DNA from: Kerstersia similis
Lineage (GTDB): Bacteria > Pseudomonadota > Gammaproteobacteria > Burkholderiales > Burkholderiaceae_B
Length of the DNA: 64,000 nt
Assembly (NCBI RefSeq): GCF_965139615.1
Contig: NZ_CBCSIQ010000006.1
Span: 1-64,000 of the forward strand
Reading direction: 5' to 3'
Part shown: in pieces, positions 25,372 to 33,429 of the stretch
How positions within the stretch are numbered: position 1 is the stretch's first letter
How the letters are laid out: the number at the start of each line of letters is the position of its first letter
The notes under the pieces: generated by a model
Databases searched by the model: none
Told to the model about the DNA's origin: nothing
What the model saw: only the letters and a program-made list of their open reading frames with translations
Position numbers and translations under genes: made by a program

Positions 25372-28300
25372 ATGACCCACCGCCCTCGCGAGCTCTGTAC
25401 CCCCTCGGCGTCCGTAGTCGATGCCACCCGCATCGGCCTGCCGGCGCCCCAAGGCCTGTATCACCCCGACATGGAACACGACGCCTGTGGCGTCGGCTTC
25501 GTGGCTCACATCAAGGGCCGGAAGAGCCATGCCGTCATTCAGCAAGGCCTGAAGATTCTGGAGAACCTGGATCACCGGGGTGCCATCGGTGCAGACAAGC
25601 AAATGGGCGATGGCGCGGGCATTCTGATCCAGATTCCCGATGCTTTGTACCGGGCAGACATGGCCCACCACGGCATCATTCTGCCGCCGCCTGGCGAATA
25701 TGGCGTGATCATGGTTTTCCTGCCCAAGGAAACCGCCTCGCGTCTGGCCTGCGAACAGGAGCTGGAACGCTCGGTACGCGCCGAAGGCCAGGTTGTCCTC
25801 GGCTGGCGCGATGTCCCCGTGGACCATGACTTGCTGACCTCGCCGACCGTACGCGCCCATGAACCCGTGATCCGCCAGCTGTTTGTCGGCCGCGGGGAAA
25901 ACGTCATGGTGCCCGATGCGCTGGAACGCAAGCTCTACGTCATCCGCAAAACGGCCAGCCACGCCATCCAGAACATGCATCTGGCCCATGGCAAGGAATA
26001 TTTCGTCCCCTCCGCTTCGGCACGCACCATTGTGTATAAGGGGCTGCTGCTGGCCGACCAGGTCGGCACCTACTACCTGGACCTGGCCGACACCCGTGCC
26101 GTCTCCGCGCTCGCGCTGGTGCACCAGCGTTTCTCGACCAATACCTTCCCCGCCTGGCCGCTGGCGCACCCTTACCGCATGATCGCCCACAACGGCGAAA
26201 TCAACACGGTCAAGGGCAACTTCAACTGGCTGCGCGCACGCGAAGGCGCCATGCAATCCGCCGTGCTGGGCGAAGACCTGCGCAAGCTTTACCCCATTGT
26301 CTATGAAGGCCAGTCCGATACGGCCACCTTCGACAACTGCCTGGAACTGCTGGTGATGTCGGGCTATTCGCTGGCCCACGCCATGATGATCATGATTCCC
26401 GAAGCCTGGGAACAGCATGCGCACATGGATGAAAGCCTGCGCGCTTTCTACGAATACCACGCCGCGCTGATGGAACCCTGGGACGGCCCGGCCGCCATGG
26501 TTTTCACCGATGGCCGCCAGATCGGCGCCATGCTGGATCGCAATGGCCTGCGCCCGGCGCGCTACCTGATCACCGACGACGACCTGGTCATCCTGGCATC
26601 CGAAGCCGGTACGCTGTCCGTGCCGGAAAACCGTATCATCAAAAAGTGGCGCCTGCAGCCGGGCAAGATGTTCCTGATCGACCTGGAACGCGGCCGCATC
26701 ATTGATGATGCCGACATCAAGACCCAGATCGCCAATTCCCACCCCTACCGCCAGTGGATCGAACGCCTGCGCGTCAAGCTGGAATCCCTGCCACGCCCGC
26801 AGGCGGCGCAGGTGCTGCCCGGTAGCGATGAAACCTCGCTGCTGGATCGCCAGCAGGCCTTCGGCTGGACCCAGGAAGACCTCAAGTTCATCGTCGGCCC
26901 CATGGCGGCCAAGGGCGAAGAAGCCATCGGTTCCATGGGCAATGATTCGCCGCTGGCCGTGCTGTCGCAACGACCGAAATCGTTCTACAACTACTTCCGC
27001 CAGCTGTTCGCCCAGGTCACCAACCCGCCCATCGACCCCATCCGCGAACAGATGGTCATGTCGCTGGTGTCCTTCATCGGCCCCAAGCCCAATCTGCTGG
27101 ACATCAACAACGTCAACCCGCCGCAGCGCCTGGAAATCTCGCAACCGGTGCTGGATCCCAATGCCATGCGTGTGATCCGCGACATCGGCAACCTGACGCG
27201 CGATAAATTCCGCAGCTTCGAGATCGACATCACCTATCCGGTCGCCTGGGGCCGCGAGGGCATCGAAGCGCGTGTGGCCGCGCTGTGCGCACGCGCCGTC
27301 GATGCGGTGCAAAGCGGCTACAACATTCTTATCCTGAGCGATCGCAAGGTCGATGCCCAGCATGTCGCCATCCCGGCGCTGCTGGCCACCTCCGCCATCC
27401 ATCAGCACCTGATCCGCACCGGCCTGCGCACGCGCACCGGGCTGGTCGTGGAAACCGGCAGCGCACGTGAAATCCATCACTTCGCACTGCTGGGCGGCTA
27501 TGGCGCCGAAGCCGTGCACCCGTTCCTGACGCTGCAAACGCTGGCAGCTACGACGGAACAGCCTGAAAAGGCCATCGCCAACTACATCAAGGCGGTGGGC
27601 AAAGGCCTGAGCAAGACCATGTCCAAGATGGGCATCTCGACCTACATGTCATATTGCGGCGCGCAGATCTTCGAATGCATTGGCCTGAGCAGCACCGTCA
27701 CCAACAAATACTTCACCGGCACCTTCAGCGCCGTCGAAGGCATGGGCATCTTTGAAATCGCCGAGGAAGCCCTGCGCCAGCACCAGGCCGCCTTCAGCGC
27801 CGACCCCGTCCTGGCCGACAATCTGGACGCCGGCGGCGAATATGCCTTCCGCATCCGTGGCGAAGAACATATGTGGACGCCGGACGCCATCGCGCGCCTG
27901 CAGCACTCCACCCGCGCCAACAACTACCGTACCTACAAGGAATACGCGCAGATCATCAACGACCAGACCAGGCGCCAGATGACATTGCGCGGCCTGTTCT
28001 CGTTCAAGGTGGATCCGACGCATGCCATCCCGCTGGCGGAAGTCGAGCCGGCCAGTGAAATCGTCAAACGCTTTGCAACCGGTGCCATGTCGCTGGGTTC
28101 GATTTCCACCGAAGCCCATGCCGTGCTGGCCGCCGCCATGAACCGCATCGGCGGCAAATCCAATACCGGTGAAGGTGGCGAGGATGCGCTGCGCTACCGC
28201 AACGAGCTGCGCACCGGCGAGAGCGGCATCCGCGAAGGCGATACGCTGGCATCGGTACTGGGCGCGGAACGCATTGCGGCGGATGTCCCGCTGCAGGCGG

Positions 28301-30111
28301 GCGATTCGCTGCGCTCGCGCATCAAACAGGTGGCATCGGGCCGTTTCGGCGTGTCGGCGGAATACCTGATCAGCGCTGACCAGATCCAGATCAAGATGGC
28401 GCAGGGCGCCAAGCCCGGCGAAGGCGGCCAGCTGCCTGGCGACAAGGTCTCCGAATACATCGCACAGCTGCGTTTCTCGGTGCCGGGCGTGGGCCTGATT
28501 TCGCCCCCGCCGCACCATGATATCTACTCCATCGAGGATCTGGCGCAGCTCATCCATGACCTGAAGAACGTCAACCCGCGCGCGTCCATCTCCGTCAAGC
28601 TGGTGGCAGAAAGCGGTGTCGGCACCATTGCCGCCGGGGTCGCCAAGGCCAAGGCCGATCATATCGTCATCGCCGGCCATGACGGCGGCACTGGCGCCTC
28701 GCCTCTGTCGTCCATCAAGCACGCCGGCTCGCCGTGGGAACTCGGTCTTTCGGAAGCGCAGCAAACGCTGGTGCTGAACCAGCTGCGCGGCCGTGTCCGC
28801 GTGCAGGCCGACGGCCAGATGAAAACCGGCCGGGATGTGGTGATAGGCGCCTTGTTGGGCGCGGATGAATTCGGCTTCGCCACGGCGCCGCTGGTGGTCG
28901 AAGGCTGCATCATGATGCGCAAATGCCACCTGAACACCTGCCCCGTCGGCGTTGCCACGCAGGATCCGGTACTGCGCGCCAAGTTCCAGGGCCGCCCCGA
29001 GCATGTCGTGAACTACTTCTTTTTCATCGCAGAAGAAGTGCGTGAACTCATGGCCCAGCTTGGGGTACGCCGCTTCGAGGAAATGATAGGCCGCACCGAC
29101 CTGCTCGATATGCGTTCGGCGCTGGACCACTGGAAAGCGCACGGCCTGGACTTCACCCGCATCTTCCACCAGCCTGCGCTGGCCGGCGCCCGCCGCCACG
29201 AAGAAGAGCAGGATCACGGCCTGGAAGGCGCGCTCGACCTGCAGCTTATCGAACGCAGCCGCGCCGCGCTGGAACACGGCACGCCCGTGTCCTTCATGAC
29301 GCCGGTACGCAACCGCAACCGCACCATCGGCGCCATGCTGTCGGGCGAAGTGGCCCGCCGCTATGGCCACGACGGCCTGCCGGACGACACCATCCGCATC
29401 CAGTGCAACGGCACTGCCGGCCAGAGCTTCGCCGCCTTCCTGGCCCATGGCATTACCCTGGATCTGGTCGGCGAAGCCAATGACTACGTTGGCAAGGGTC
29501 TGTCGGGCGGCCGCATCATCGTGCGCAGCCCCAACGACTTCAACGGCAAAGGCACCGAACACATCATCGCCGGCAATACCGTGCTGTACGGCGCCCTGGC
29601 TGGCGAAGCCTATTTCAACGGCGTCGCGGGCGAGCGCTTCGCCGTACGCAATTCGGGTGCCGTCACCGTGGTCGAAGGCGTGGGCAACCATGGCTGCGAA
29701 TACATGACGGGTGGCACCGTCCTGGTGCTGGGCCATACCGGCCGCAACTTCGCTGCCGGTATGTCTGGCGGCGTGGCCTATGTCTGGGATCCGGACAACC
29801 AATTGCGGCAACACTGCAATACCGCCATGGTTGAACTCGAACCCGTGCTGCCCAGCTTTGAACAGGAAGTGCAAGGCGGCCCCGAGACCTGGGTTTGCAT
29901 GACCCGCGATGGCGAACGCATGACCGATGACAAGCTGCTGCGCCAGCTCATCAGCGCCCATGTCCAGCATACCGGCAGCCAACGCGGCCGCGACATCCTG
30001 GCTGATTGGGACAACGCCTTGAGCAAATTCGTCAAAGTCATGCCGATCGAATACCGCCGCGCCTTGCAGGCGATGTATCAGGCCGAACCCGCCGTGCCGC
30101 AACTGGCCTGA
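25372..30111 (+). CDS. gltB: Glutamate synthase (NADPH) large subunit
   Basis: A 1579-residue GOGAT alpha subunit, which transfers the amide of glutamine to 2-oxoglutarate. An N-terminal propeptide of 38 residues precedes the nucleophile Cys39 in DACGVGFVAHIKGRKSH. The class II amidotransferase domain is followed by the central domain, the FMN-binding synthase domain (GEGGQLPGDKVSEYIAQLR), the 3Fe-4S cysteines in CIMMRKCHLNTCPVGVATQ and the C-terminal beta-helix (GGTVLVLGHTGRNFAAGMSGG). Length is normal. gltD follows 23 bp downstream. The upstream region carries several dyads, two of them NtrC-like, suggesting nitrogen control. Large open frames on its opposite strand are shadows. Confidence 0.98.
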   Translation: MTHRPRELCTPSASVVDATRIGLPAPQGLYHPDMEHDACGVGFVAHIKGRKSHAVIQQGLKILENLDHRGAIGADKQMGDGAGILIQIPDALYRADMAHHGIILPPPGEYGVIMVFLPKETASRLACEQELERSVRAEGQVVLGWRDVPVDHDLLTSPTVRAHEPVIRQLFVGRGENVMVPDALERKLYVIRKTASHAIQNMHLAHGKEYFVPSASARTIVYKGLLLADQVGTYYLDLADTRAVSALALVHQRFSTNTFPAWPLAHPYRMIAHNGEINTVKGNFNWLRAREGAMQSAVLGEDLRKLYPIVYEGQSDTATFDNCLELLVMSGYSLAHAMMIMIPEAWEQHAHMDESLRAFYEYHAALMEPWDGPAAMVFTDGRQIGAMLDRNGLRPARYLITDDDLVILASEAGTLSVPENRIIKKWRLQPGKMFLIDLERGRIIDDADIKTQIANSHPYRQWIERLRVKLESLPRPQAAQVLPGSDETSLLDRQQAFGWTQEDLKFIVGPMAAKGEEAIGSMGNDSPLAVLSQRPKSFYNYFRQLFAQVTNPPIDPIREQMVMSLVSFIGPKPNLLDINNVNPPQRLEISQPVLDPNAMRVIRDIGNLTRDKFRSFEIDITYPVAWGREGIEARVAALCARAVDAVQSGYNILILSDRKVDAQHVAIPALLATSAIHQHLIRTGLRTRTGLVVETGSAREIHHFALLGGYGAEAVHPFLTLQTLAATTEQPEKAIANYIKAVGKGLSKTMSKMGISTYMSYCGAQIFECIGLSSTVTNKYFTGTFSAVEGMGIFEIAEEALRQHQAAFSADPVLADNLDAGGEYAFRIRGEEHMWTPDAIARLQHSTRANNYRTYKEYAQIINDQTRRQMTLRGLFSFKVDPTHAIPLAEVEPASEIVKRFATGAMSLGSISTEAHAVLAAAMNRIGGKSNTGEGGEDALRYRNELRTGESGIREGDTLASVLGAERIAADVPLQAGDSLRSRIKQVASGRFGVSAEYLISADQIQIKMAQGAKPGEGGQLPGDKVSEYIAQLRFSVPGVGLISPPPHHDIYSIEDLAQLIHDLKNVNPRASISVKLVAESGVGTIAAGVAKAKADHIVIAGHDGGTGASPLSSIKHAGSPWELGLSEAQQTLVLNQLRGRVRVQADGQMKTGRDVVIGALLGADEFGFATAPLVVEGCIMMRKCHLNTCPVGVATQDPVLRAKFQGRPEHVVNYFFFIAEEVRELMAQLGVRRFEEMIGRTDLLDMRSALDHWKAHGLDFTRIFHQPALAGARRHEEEQDHGLEGALDLQLIERSRAALEHGTPVSFMTPVRNRNRTIGAMLSGEVARRYGHDGLPDDTIRIQCNGTAGQSFAAFLAHGITLDLVGEANDYVGKGLSGGRIIVRSPNDFNGKGTEHIIAGNTVLYGALAGEAYFNGVAGERFAVRNSGAVTVVEGVGNHGCEYMTGGTVLVLGHTGRNFAAGMSGGVAYVWDPDNQLRQHCNTAMVELEPVLPSFEQEVQGGPETWVCMTRDGERMTDDKLLRQLISAHVQHTGSQRGRDILADWDNALSKFVKVMPIEYRRALQAMYQAEPAVPQLA

Positions 30112-30134
30112 GCCCCGGCGACAAAGGAATCATC

Positions 30135-31604
30135 ATGGGAAAGACCACTGGTTTTCTTGAATACCCCCGCCTCCAGGAGACGATGCAGCCGGCAACCAAG
30201 CGCATCCGTCACTGGAAGGAATTCGTCCTGTTCCTCAATGAAGAACAGTCCCGCCAGCAGGCGGCACGCTGCATGGACTGCGGCGTCCCCTTCTGCAACA
30301 ACGGCTGCCCGGTCAACAACATCATTCCCGACTGGAATGACCTGGTCTATCACGGCAAGTGGCGCCAGGCGCTCAGCGTGCTGCATTCAACCAACAACTT
30401 CCCGGAAGTGACCGGCCGCATCTGTCCCGCTCCCTGCGAAGCCGCCTGTACGCTGAACATCAACAATGACGCCGTCGGCATCAAGTCCATCGAACATGCC
30501 ATCATCGACCGCGGCTGGGAAGAAGGCTGGATCACGCCGCAAACGCCGCAACGGCGCACCGGCAAGCACATCGCCGTCGTCGGCTCCGGCCCTGCCGGCC
30601 TGGCCTGCGCGCAACAGCTGGCACGCGCCGGCCATGCCGTCACTGTCTTCGAGAAAAGCGACCGCATCGGCGGGCTGATGCGCTATGGCATTCCGGACTT
30701 CAAACTGGAAAAGCACCTGATCGACCGCCGCATTGCGCAAATGGAAGCCGAAGGCGTGTCCTTCCGCCCGTCCACCTACATCGGCTCGCCCGATGCGGCG
30801 GCGGCCCAAGGCCTGACGGTACGCACGCCTGCCTCGCTGCGTGAAGACTATGATGCCGTCATCATGGCAGGCGGCGCGGAAAATCCGCGTGACCTGCCCA
30901 TTCCCGGACGCGAACTCGAGGGCGTCATGTTCGCGATGGATTTCCTGCGCCAGCAGAACAAAGCCGTGGCAGGCGACCGTCAGCTGGATCAGGTGCTCGC
31001 CAGCAACAAGCATGTCATCGTCATCGGCGGCGGCGACACCGGCTCCGATTGTGTCGGCACCAGCATTCGCCAGGGCGCGGCCAGCGTGACCCAGATCGAA
31101 CTGCTGCCGCAACCGCCCGAACACGAAAACAAGGCCCTGACCTGGCCCTACTGGCCGGCCAAGCTGCGCACCTCCAGCTCGCACCAGGAAGGCTGCGAGC
31201 GCGATTGGGCCATCCTGAGCCAATCGTTCGAAGGCGACGAAAACGGCCATGTGCGCAAGCTGATCGCCGTGCGTACGGAATGGACGCCCGACCCCATCAC
31301 CGGCCAGCTGCGCATGCGTGAAGTGCCCGACTCCCGTATGGAACTGCCGGCTGACCTGGTGCTGCTGGCGATGGGCTTCGTCTCGCCGGTAGCGTCCGTG
31401 CTGGATGCCTTTGGCGTCGATAGCGACAACCGCGGCAATGTACGCGCCAACACCGAGGACTACCACACCAATGTGGAAGGCGTATTCGCCGCCGGCGACA
31501 TCCGCCGCGGGCAATCCCTGATCGTCTGGGCCATCCGCGAAGGCCGCCAGTGCGCCCGCTCCGTGGACGCCTGGCTGATGGGCAACAGCCAGTTGCCGCG
31601 CTGA
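30135..31604 (+). CDS. gltD: Glutamate synthase (NADPH) small subunit
   Basis: A 489-residue GOGAT beta subunit that passes electrons from NADPH through FAD to the large subunit. The N-terminal iron-sulfur cysteine clusters are CMDCGVPFCNNGCPV and ICPAPCEAACTLNI, followed by an FAD-binding site (VVGSGPAGLACAQQLARAGH) and an NADPH-binding site (VIVIGGGDTGSDCVGTS). ATG at 30135 is preceded by AAAGGA; the longer frame from 30006 overlaps gltB. A strong terminator follows directly after the stop codon, closing the gltBD operon. Confidence 0.97.
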   Translation: MGKTTGFLEYPRLQETMQPATKRIRHWKEFVLFLNEEQSRQQAARCMDCGVPFCNNGCPVNNIIPDWNDLVYHGKWRQALSVLHSTNNFPEVTGRICPAPCEAACTLNINNDAVGIKSIEHAIIDRGWEEGWITPQTPQRRTGKHIAVVGSGPAGLACAQQLARAGHAVTVFEKSDRIGGLMRYGIPDFKLEKHLIDRRIAQMEAEGVSFRPSTYIGSPDAAAAQGLTVRTPASLREDYDAVIMAGGAENPRDLPIPGRELEGVMFAMDFLRQQNKAVAGDRQLDQVLASNKHVIVIGGGDTGSDCVGTSIRQGAASVTQIELLPQPPEHENKALTWPYWPAKLRTSSSHQEGCERDWAILSQSFEGDENGHVRKLIAVRTEWTPDPITGQLRMREVPDSRMELPADLVLLAMGFVSPVASVLDAFGVDSDNRGNVRANTEDYHTNVEGVFAAGDIRRGQSLIVWAIREGRQCARSVDAWLMGNSQLPR

Positions 31605-31609
31605 TCAGC

Positions 31610-31649
31610 AGCCGTTGCGGCCGGCGTCGGCCGCAACGGCTGTTTTTTT
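31610..31649 (+). terminator. Intrinsic terminator of gltBD
   Basis: A GC-rich stem of about 14 bp (AGCCGTTGCGGCCG pairing with CGGCCGCAACGGCT) is followed by seven T. It begins 6 bp after the gltD stop codon. Confidence 0.9.
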
Positions 31650-31657
31650 CAACACAG

Positions 31658-31672
31658 GAATAACTATTATTC
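31658..31672. promoter_or_regulatory. Putative Fur box ahead of the first fecI
   Basis: GAATAA-CTA-TTATTC, a perfect 6-3-6 dyad, lies in an AT-rich stretch between the gltD terminator and fecI, 142 bp upstream of the fecI ATG. It resembles the core of Fur boxes (GATAATGATAATCATTATC) loosely, and its place before an iron-type sigma gene supports that reading. Confidence 0.45.
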
Positions 31673-31813
31673 TCCCTATCATTTGTTGGCGCTAGAATAG
31701 CAGCCTACTGTTGTCTGGCGCCCCGCCAGGACAGCAGAAGCGCTGGGCACTCCCAGTCTGACCATCGTCGTATCCGCGCCACCCAGGCCCGTGGCGCCCA
31801 CGCCGGAACTGCC

Positions 31814-32329
31814 ATGCCCGCCTCCCCGACGCCACCCAACGACCTGAATACCCTGTATATCGAACACCATGGCTGGCTGCGGTCCTGGCTGCGACGACGC
31901 TTGGCGTCGCAGGAAGATGCCGCCGATCTGGCGCAGGATACGTTTATCCGCATTCTCTTGCGGCCCCCGGTGCTGGCATGCCTGCGCCAGCCACGCGCCT
32001 ACCTGGCATCCATTGCACGCGGCCTGGTCATCGACCACTGGCGTCGCCAATCGTTGGAACAGGCCGTCCTTGAGGCGCTCGCCAGCCTGCCAACGGAATA
32101 TCTGCCCTCAGAGCAGGAACGCCTGGCAGCCATCGAAACCCTGCAAGAAATAGACCGCTTGCTTTACGACCTATCCCCGGCCGTAAGACAGACCTTCGTG
32201 CTGTCTCAGCTCGAAGGCCTGGGTTATGACGAAATCGCCACGCGACTGGGCATCAGCACTCGTACCGTCAAGCGCCATATGGTTCGCGCCTTTGAAATCT
32301 GTCTGGCCCAACTCCTGGCGGAAGGCTGA
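31814..32329 (+). CDS. FecI-like ECF sigma factor (locus 1)
   Basis: A 171-residue ECF sigma factor: region 2 with HHGWLRSWLRRRLASQEDAADLAQDTFIRIL and region 4 with LSQLEGLGYDEIATRLGISTRTVKRHM. This is the FecI iron-starvation branch, controlled by a membrane FecR partner and a TonB-dependent transducer. It is directly followed by fecR (7-bp gap) and the receptor gene. Transcription is probably Fur-controlled, given the dyad upstream. The ribosome site (CGGAAC) is weak. It presumably directs polymerase to the receptor promoter near 33318-33429. Confidence 0.9.
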   Translation: MPASPTPPNDLNTLYIEHHGWLRSWLRRRLASQEDAADLAQDTFIRILLRPPVLACLRQPRAYLASIARGLVIDHWRRQSLEQAVLEALASLPTEYLPSEQERLAAIETLQEIDRLLYDLSPAVRQTFVLSQLEGLGYDEIATRLGISTRTVKRHMVRAFEICLAQLLAEG

Positions 32330-32336
32330 CACCAGC

Positions 32337-33317
32337 ATGGCAACCCGCCCAATCAACACCGACGGCGCCACCCGGCCTGATGCCCGGGTGATTCGTGAAG
32401 CCGCCCAATGGATGGCTAGACTCAAGGCACAACCAGCCTCCCCTGCCGACATCGAAGCCTGCGCACTCTGGCGCCGGGCGGATCCCAGCCATGAGTACGC
32501 CTGGCGCAAGGCAGAATTCCTGTTCGACAAGCTGGGGATGTTATCGCCGGAGCTGAGCGTCCCGGTACTGACCCGCGACCATGCCACCAAGCGCCGTACG
32601 ACCATCAAGATACTCGGCCTGGCTGCGCTCGCTACGCCTGCCGTCTGGCTGACACGGGAATCCTTCCTGTGGCAACGCTGGCAAGCCGACTACTCAACCG
32701 GAACAGGCCAGCAACGCATTGTGCACCTGGATGACGGCAGTACGGTACTGCTCAATACCGGCACCAGCCTGAACGTGCTGTTCGACCGGACCGAGCGGCG
32801 CGTGCGCCTGCTGGCAGGCGAAATCATGGTCACGACGAACTCCCGCCCTTCAGACGGCAGGCCATTCATCGTAGAAACACATCAGGGCACCATGCAGGCG
32901 CTGGGCACACGTTTCATGGTTCGAGCGCAGGACACCACCCTACTGACTGTCCTGGAGCACAGTGTCGCGGTCAAGCCGGCTGATCTCCTCGATACGCCGG
33001 CCCGCATCATTGAAGCCGGGCAGAAGGTTCGCTTCGACCGCGACCAGATATCACCGGTACAAACCGTCACCCCGCAGGACAGTGGCTGGACCGAGGGCGT
33101 GCTCTATGCCAACGATACGCCGCTGGGTGAATTTCTCGAAGACTTGGCGCGCTACCGTCCAGGCGTCGTACGCTATTCTCCCGAAGCCGGGGCGCTACGC
33201 ATCTCCGGCGCATTCCAGTTACCGGACACCCGCCACATCCTCGACATCATCGCAGGCACCCTACCTATCCAGATCAGATATCGCTCGCAATACTGGGTGC
33301 AGGTCGATCTGCGCTGA
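32337..33317 (+). CDS. FecR-like anti-sigma/signal-relay protein (locus 1)
   Basis: A 326-residue FecR family protein. The N-terminal cytoplasmic part (REAAQWMARLKAQPASPADI...WRRADPSHEYAWRKAE) is the DUF4880/anti-sigma region, then one membrane helix (about residues 88-108) preceded by KRRTTIK, and a periplasmic FecR domain (HLDDGSTVLLNTGTSLNV, GTRFMVRAQD). The C-terminal domain should contact the STN domain of the receptor encoded next. ATG at 32337 is used because upstream in-frame codons overlap fecI. Confidence 0.9.
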   Translation: MATRPINTDGATRPDARVIREAAQWMARLKAQPASPADIEACALWRRADPSHEYAWRKAEFLFDKLGMLSPELSVPVLTRDHATKRRTTIKILGLAALATPAVWLTRESFLWQRWQADYSTGTGQQRIVHLDDGSTVLLNTGTSLNVLFDRTERRVRLLAGEIMVTTNSRPSDGRPFIVETHQGTMQALGTRFMVRAQDTTLLTVLEHSVAVKPADLLDTPARIIEAGQKVRFDRDQISPVQTVTPQDSGWTEGVLYANDTPLGEFLEDLARYRPGVVRYSPEAGALRISGAFQLPDTRHILDIIAGTLPIQIRYRSQYWVQVDLR

Positions 33318-33385
33318 TGAAATTTACAAAAAGATACAAATAACCCGTTAGCCAACTGGCACTTCTGCACCAGCTGTTTCGGCCT

Positions 33386-33403
33386 GAATAGCGATACCTA
33401 TTC
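33386..33403. promoter_or_regulatory. Inverted repeat upstream of the locus-1 receptor
   Basis: GAATAG-6 bp-CTATTC in the 112-bp fecR-receptor gap, 26 bp before the receptor ATG. It could be an iron-responsive operator or part of an ECF-dependent promoter; it does not match a Fur box well. Confidence 0.35.
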
Positions 33404-33429
33404 GCACTTTCATTTCCGAGACAGAAACA

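Noticed and set aside
25198..30102. Two long minus-strand open frames (779 and 817 codons) opposite gltB
   Set aside because: They lie entirely antisense to a certain gltB; low-stop antisense frames are usual in GC-rich genes, and their His/Gln/Asp-rich translations match no family.
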